From an uncultured Clostridia bacterium (GTDB taxonomy: Bacteria; Bacillota; Clostridia; Oscillospirales; Oscillospiraceae): a DNA stretch of 6,191 bases. This document shows, in pieces, positions 5,221 to 6,191 of this stretch (the first letter of the stretch is position 1; every line of letters starts with the position of its first letter). Location of the stretch: positions 1 through 6,191 of the forward strand of contig CALLZZ010000081.1 of the NCBI GenBank assembly GCA_937858235.1, given 5' to 3'. Both the position numbers and the translations under genes were made by a program. The notes beneath the pieces were generated by a model. The model had not been told where the DNA came from, searched no databases, and saw only the letters and a list, made by a program, of their open reading frames with translations.

Positions 5221-5724
5221 CTATTCATAAACAGCCGAAACTAGCGAGTTTACCAGCCCACAAAGGCTAGTATTCAATCGGGTATCTATAATGTTATTTG
5301 CTGAAATCGATGTGGCAGCCGAAGGTACTAAAACATCAGCGATGCCAAGTTCATAGACATCGCTTGTTCTTGTCAACTCTGGAGCTATGGGTGTTGCTGC
5401 GGGAGTACCCGTGACAATGGCAAGCTGAATGCTCCTCGTAATTTGACTTAAGCGAACCACAACCCGGTCTATGCGAGGATTGCTTCCGTCTGCTGTAGAA
5501 AGTGGTTTGTTTAAAACATCCGTATTTTCATATCGATAACCATTAATCCACGCACTGCCCGCTGCTATGCTCACTACCAACCCAATCCCTGGAGACACCA
5601 GAAGGTTTGTTGGTGTAGAATAAAATACACCATTCGAGACAAGGCTTCCAAAATATGCAGCGAAATCTGTTGCGTCATAGATTCTATCTCCATCAGATGA
5701 GTTGAAAAATCCACTTTTCTCCAT
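5221..5724 (-). CDS. Phage baseplate/minor tail structural protein
   Basis: A 167-aa protein of a type seen in Firmicute phage tails, probably a baseplate or receptor-binding adaptor. The ATG at 5722-5724 has AAGGAGGGA with 9 nt from GGAGG to the start. Recognisable blocks, from memory of the family, are an N-terminal SGFFNSSDGDRIYDATDFAAYF (residues 4-25), a beta segment ending GSAWINGYRYEN (56-67), NPRIDRVVVRLS (82-93), GTPAATPIAPELTR (105-118) and the ending NNIIDTRLNTSLCGLVN (143-159). Relatives I recall often continue after this last block into a longer fibre, whereas this one stops about eight residues later. It is followed after 16 nt by the large tail gene and starts 17 nt after the preceding tail gene, so the three are co-transcribed and probably form one tail-tip assembly. 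The exact position in the virion cannot be told from sequence. Confidence 0.85.
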   Translation of the reverse strand: MEKSGFFNSSDGDRIYDATDFAAYFGSLVSNGVFYSTPTNLLVSPGIGLVVSIAAGSAWINGYRYENTDVLNKPLSTADGSNPRIDRVVVRLSQITRSIQLAIVTGTPAATPIAPELTRTSDVYELGIADVLVPSAATSISANNIIDTRLNTSLCGLVNSLVSAVYE

Positions 5725-5741
5725 AAACTATTCCCTCCTTA

Positions 5742-6191
5742 CTAAACGGTTTTTGTGTACTCTATAATTGCATAGCCTGTATATGCAGTTCTATCATTGC
5801 CTGGTTCGACTACAATGTCGGTCATATTCACGAAGAGTCCGATTTGAGATGCAAAGTTGTTGTAACGAGCAAGGGGCAGTGGCAAGAAAACACTCCCATT
5901 CGTGACAAAACCGGTTAAACTGACAACAGTGCTGAGGTTTGCTATACCATGAGGTACATGTTTTGGTGTTGTATCCGTAAGCGAACCGAGATTTATCTCT
6001 TTACGATAAATCGTCTTGCCATCTATCCATAGCCGCCCTGTGTTTTGTTCTGTAGTTGAGTAGTCGCTAAAGGAAGAAGCCAGTTTAGTGGCTGTAATTG
6101 TACGGTCTGTAATTTTCAAGCCAGTGACTGCTCCATTGGCAATACTTGCAGTAGTTACTGGTTCGTTATTGATATTAAGCCAGTTTGCTTG
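5742..6191 (-). CDS. C-terminal part of a phage tail-fibre protein, 5' end outside window
   Basis: The last 149 residues of a larger tail protein. The frame is open up to the right edge. Visible residues 1-24 include NEPVTTASIANGAVTG, which runs on as LKITDRTITATKLA and shows the short alternating fibre repeat (hydrophobic-x-Asn/Asp-Gly-x-Ile/Val-Thr ... Lys-Ile/Leu) known from many phage tail fibres. Residues about 44-149 form a separate beta-rich end module: NTGRLWIDGKTIYRKEI, a Val-Pro-His-Gly-Ile motif, and the ending NDRTAYTGYAIIEYTKTV. This kind of module is common at the C-termini of Firmicute phage fibre and baseplate proteins. A TTG codon at 6117-6119 could be read as a start, but it has no ribosome site and lies in the middle of the repeat, so it is rejected. 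The stop (TAG) is 17 nt before the next gene. Role as a fibre or baseplate component is inferred from these motifs and the neighbours. Confidence 0.88.
   Translation of the reverse strand, partial: QANWLNINNEPVTTASIANGAVTGLKITDRTITATKLASSFSDYSTTEQNTGRLWIDGKTIYRKEINLGSLTDTTPKHVPHGIANLSTVVSLTGFVTNGSVFLPLPLARYNNFASQIGLFVNMTDIVVEPGNDRTAYTGYAIIEYTKTV

Noticed and set aside
5742..6119. A complete 125-aa gene starting at TTG (6117-6119).
   Set aside because: No ribosome site precedes it, and the same frame stays open to the window edge with continuous tail-fibre repeat sequence.

Overview
The window reads as the distal (late) end of a tailed-phage prophage in a Gram-positive Firmicute, probably of clostridial type. 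The reasons are strong GGAGG ribosome sites before every complete gene, a clostridial-style amidase endolysin with a short SPOR tail, a family-4 holin, a large serine recombinase, and moderate G+C. All supported genes lie on the minus strand, so transcription runs from position 6191 towards 1. Genus cannot be fixed from sequence alone.

Layout in the direction of transcription: (1) the 3' end of a tail-fibre or baseplate protein, open at the right window edge (5742-6191); (2) a 167-aa baseplate/tail protein (5221-5724); (3) a 784-aa tail protein with a beta-rich head, four fibronectin-III-like domains made by duplication of a two-domain unit, an Ig-like domain and a helical C-terminal repeat region (2850-5204); (4) a hairpin terminator or attenuator; (5) a holin (2334-2774); (6) an N-acetylmuramoyl-L-alanine amidase endolysin (1601-2302); (7) a strong intrinsic terminator (1484-1520); (8) a 79-aa SHOCT-like protein (1165-1404); (9) a promoter with an operator-like inverted repeat (1131-1168); (10) a large serine recombinase, open at the left window edge (1-1103).

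The first six genes form a late structural and lysis operon: adsorption apparatus first, then membrane permeabilisation by the holin and peptidoglycan cleavage by the endolysin. The terminator insulates this operon from a separate integration/excision cassette made of the small SHOCT-like gene and the recombinase. The recombinase has its own sigma-A-like promoter, with a perfect 8-bp inverted repeat bracketing the -35 element.

Several starts needed care. The endolysin and holin start at internal ATG codons with good ribosome sites. The 784-aa protein and the SHOCT-like protein start at GTG. The right-edge tail gene has no start in the window: an internal TTG is not credible because the frame stays open and fibre-like to the edge. 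The points most worth a second look are the recombinase promoter/operator, the SHOCT-recombinase pairing, and the unevenly diverged two-domain duplication in the tail protein.
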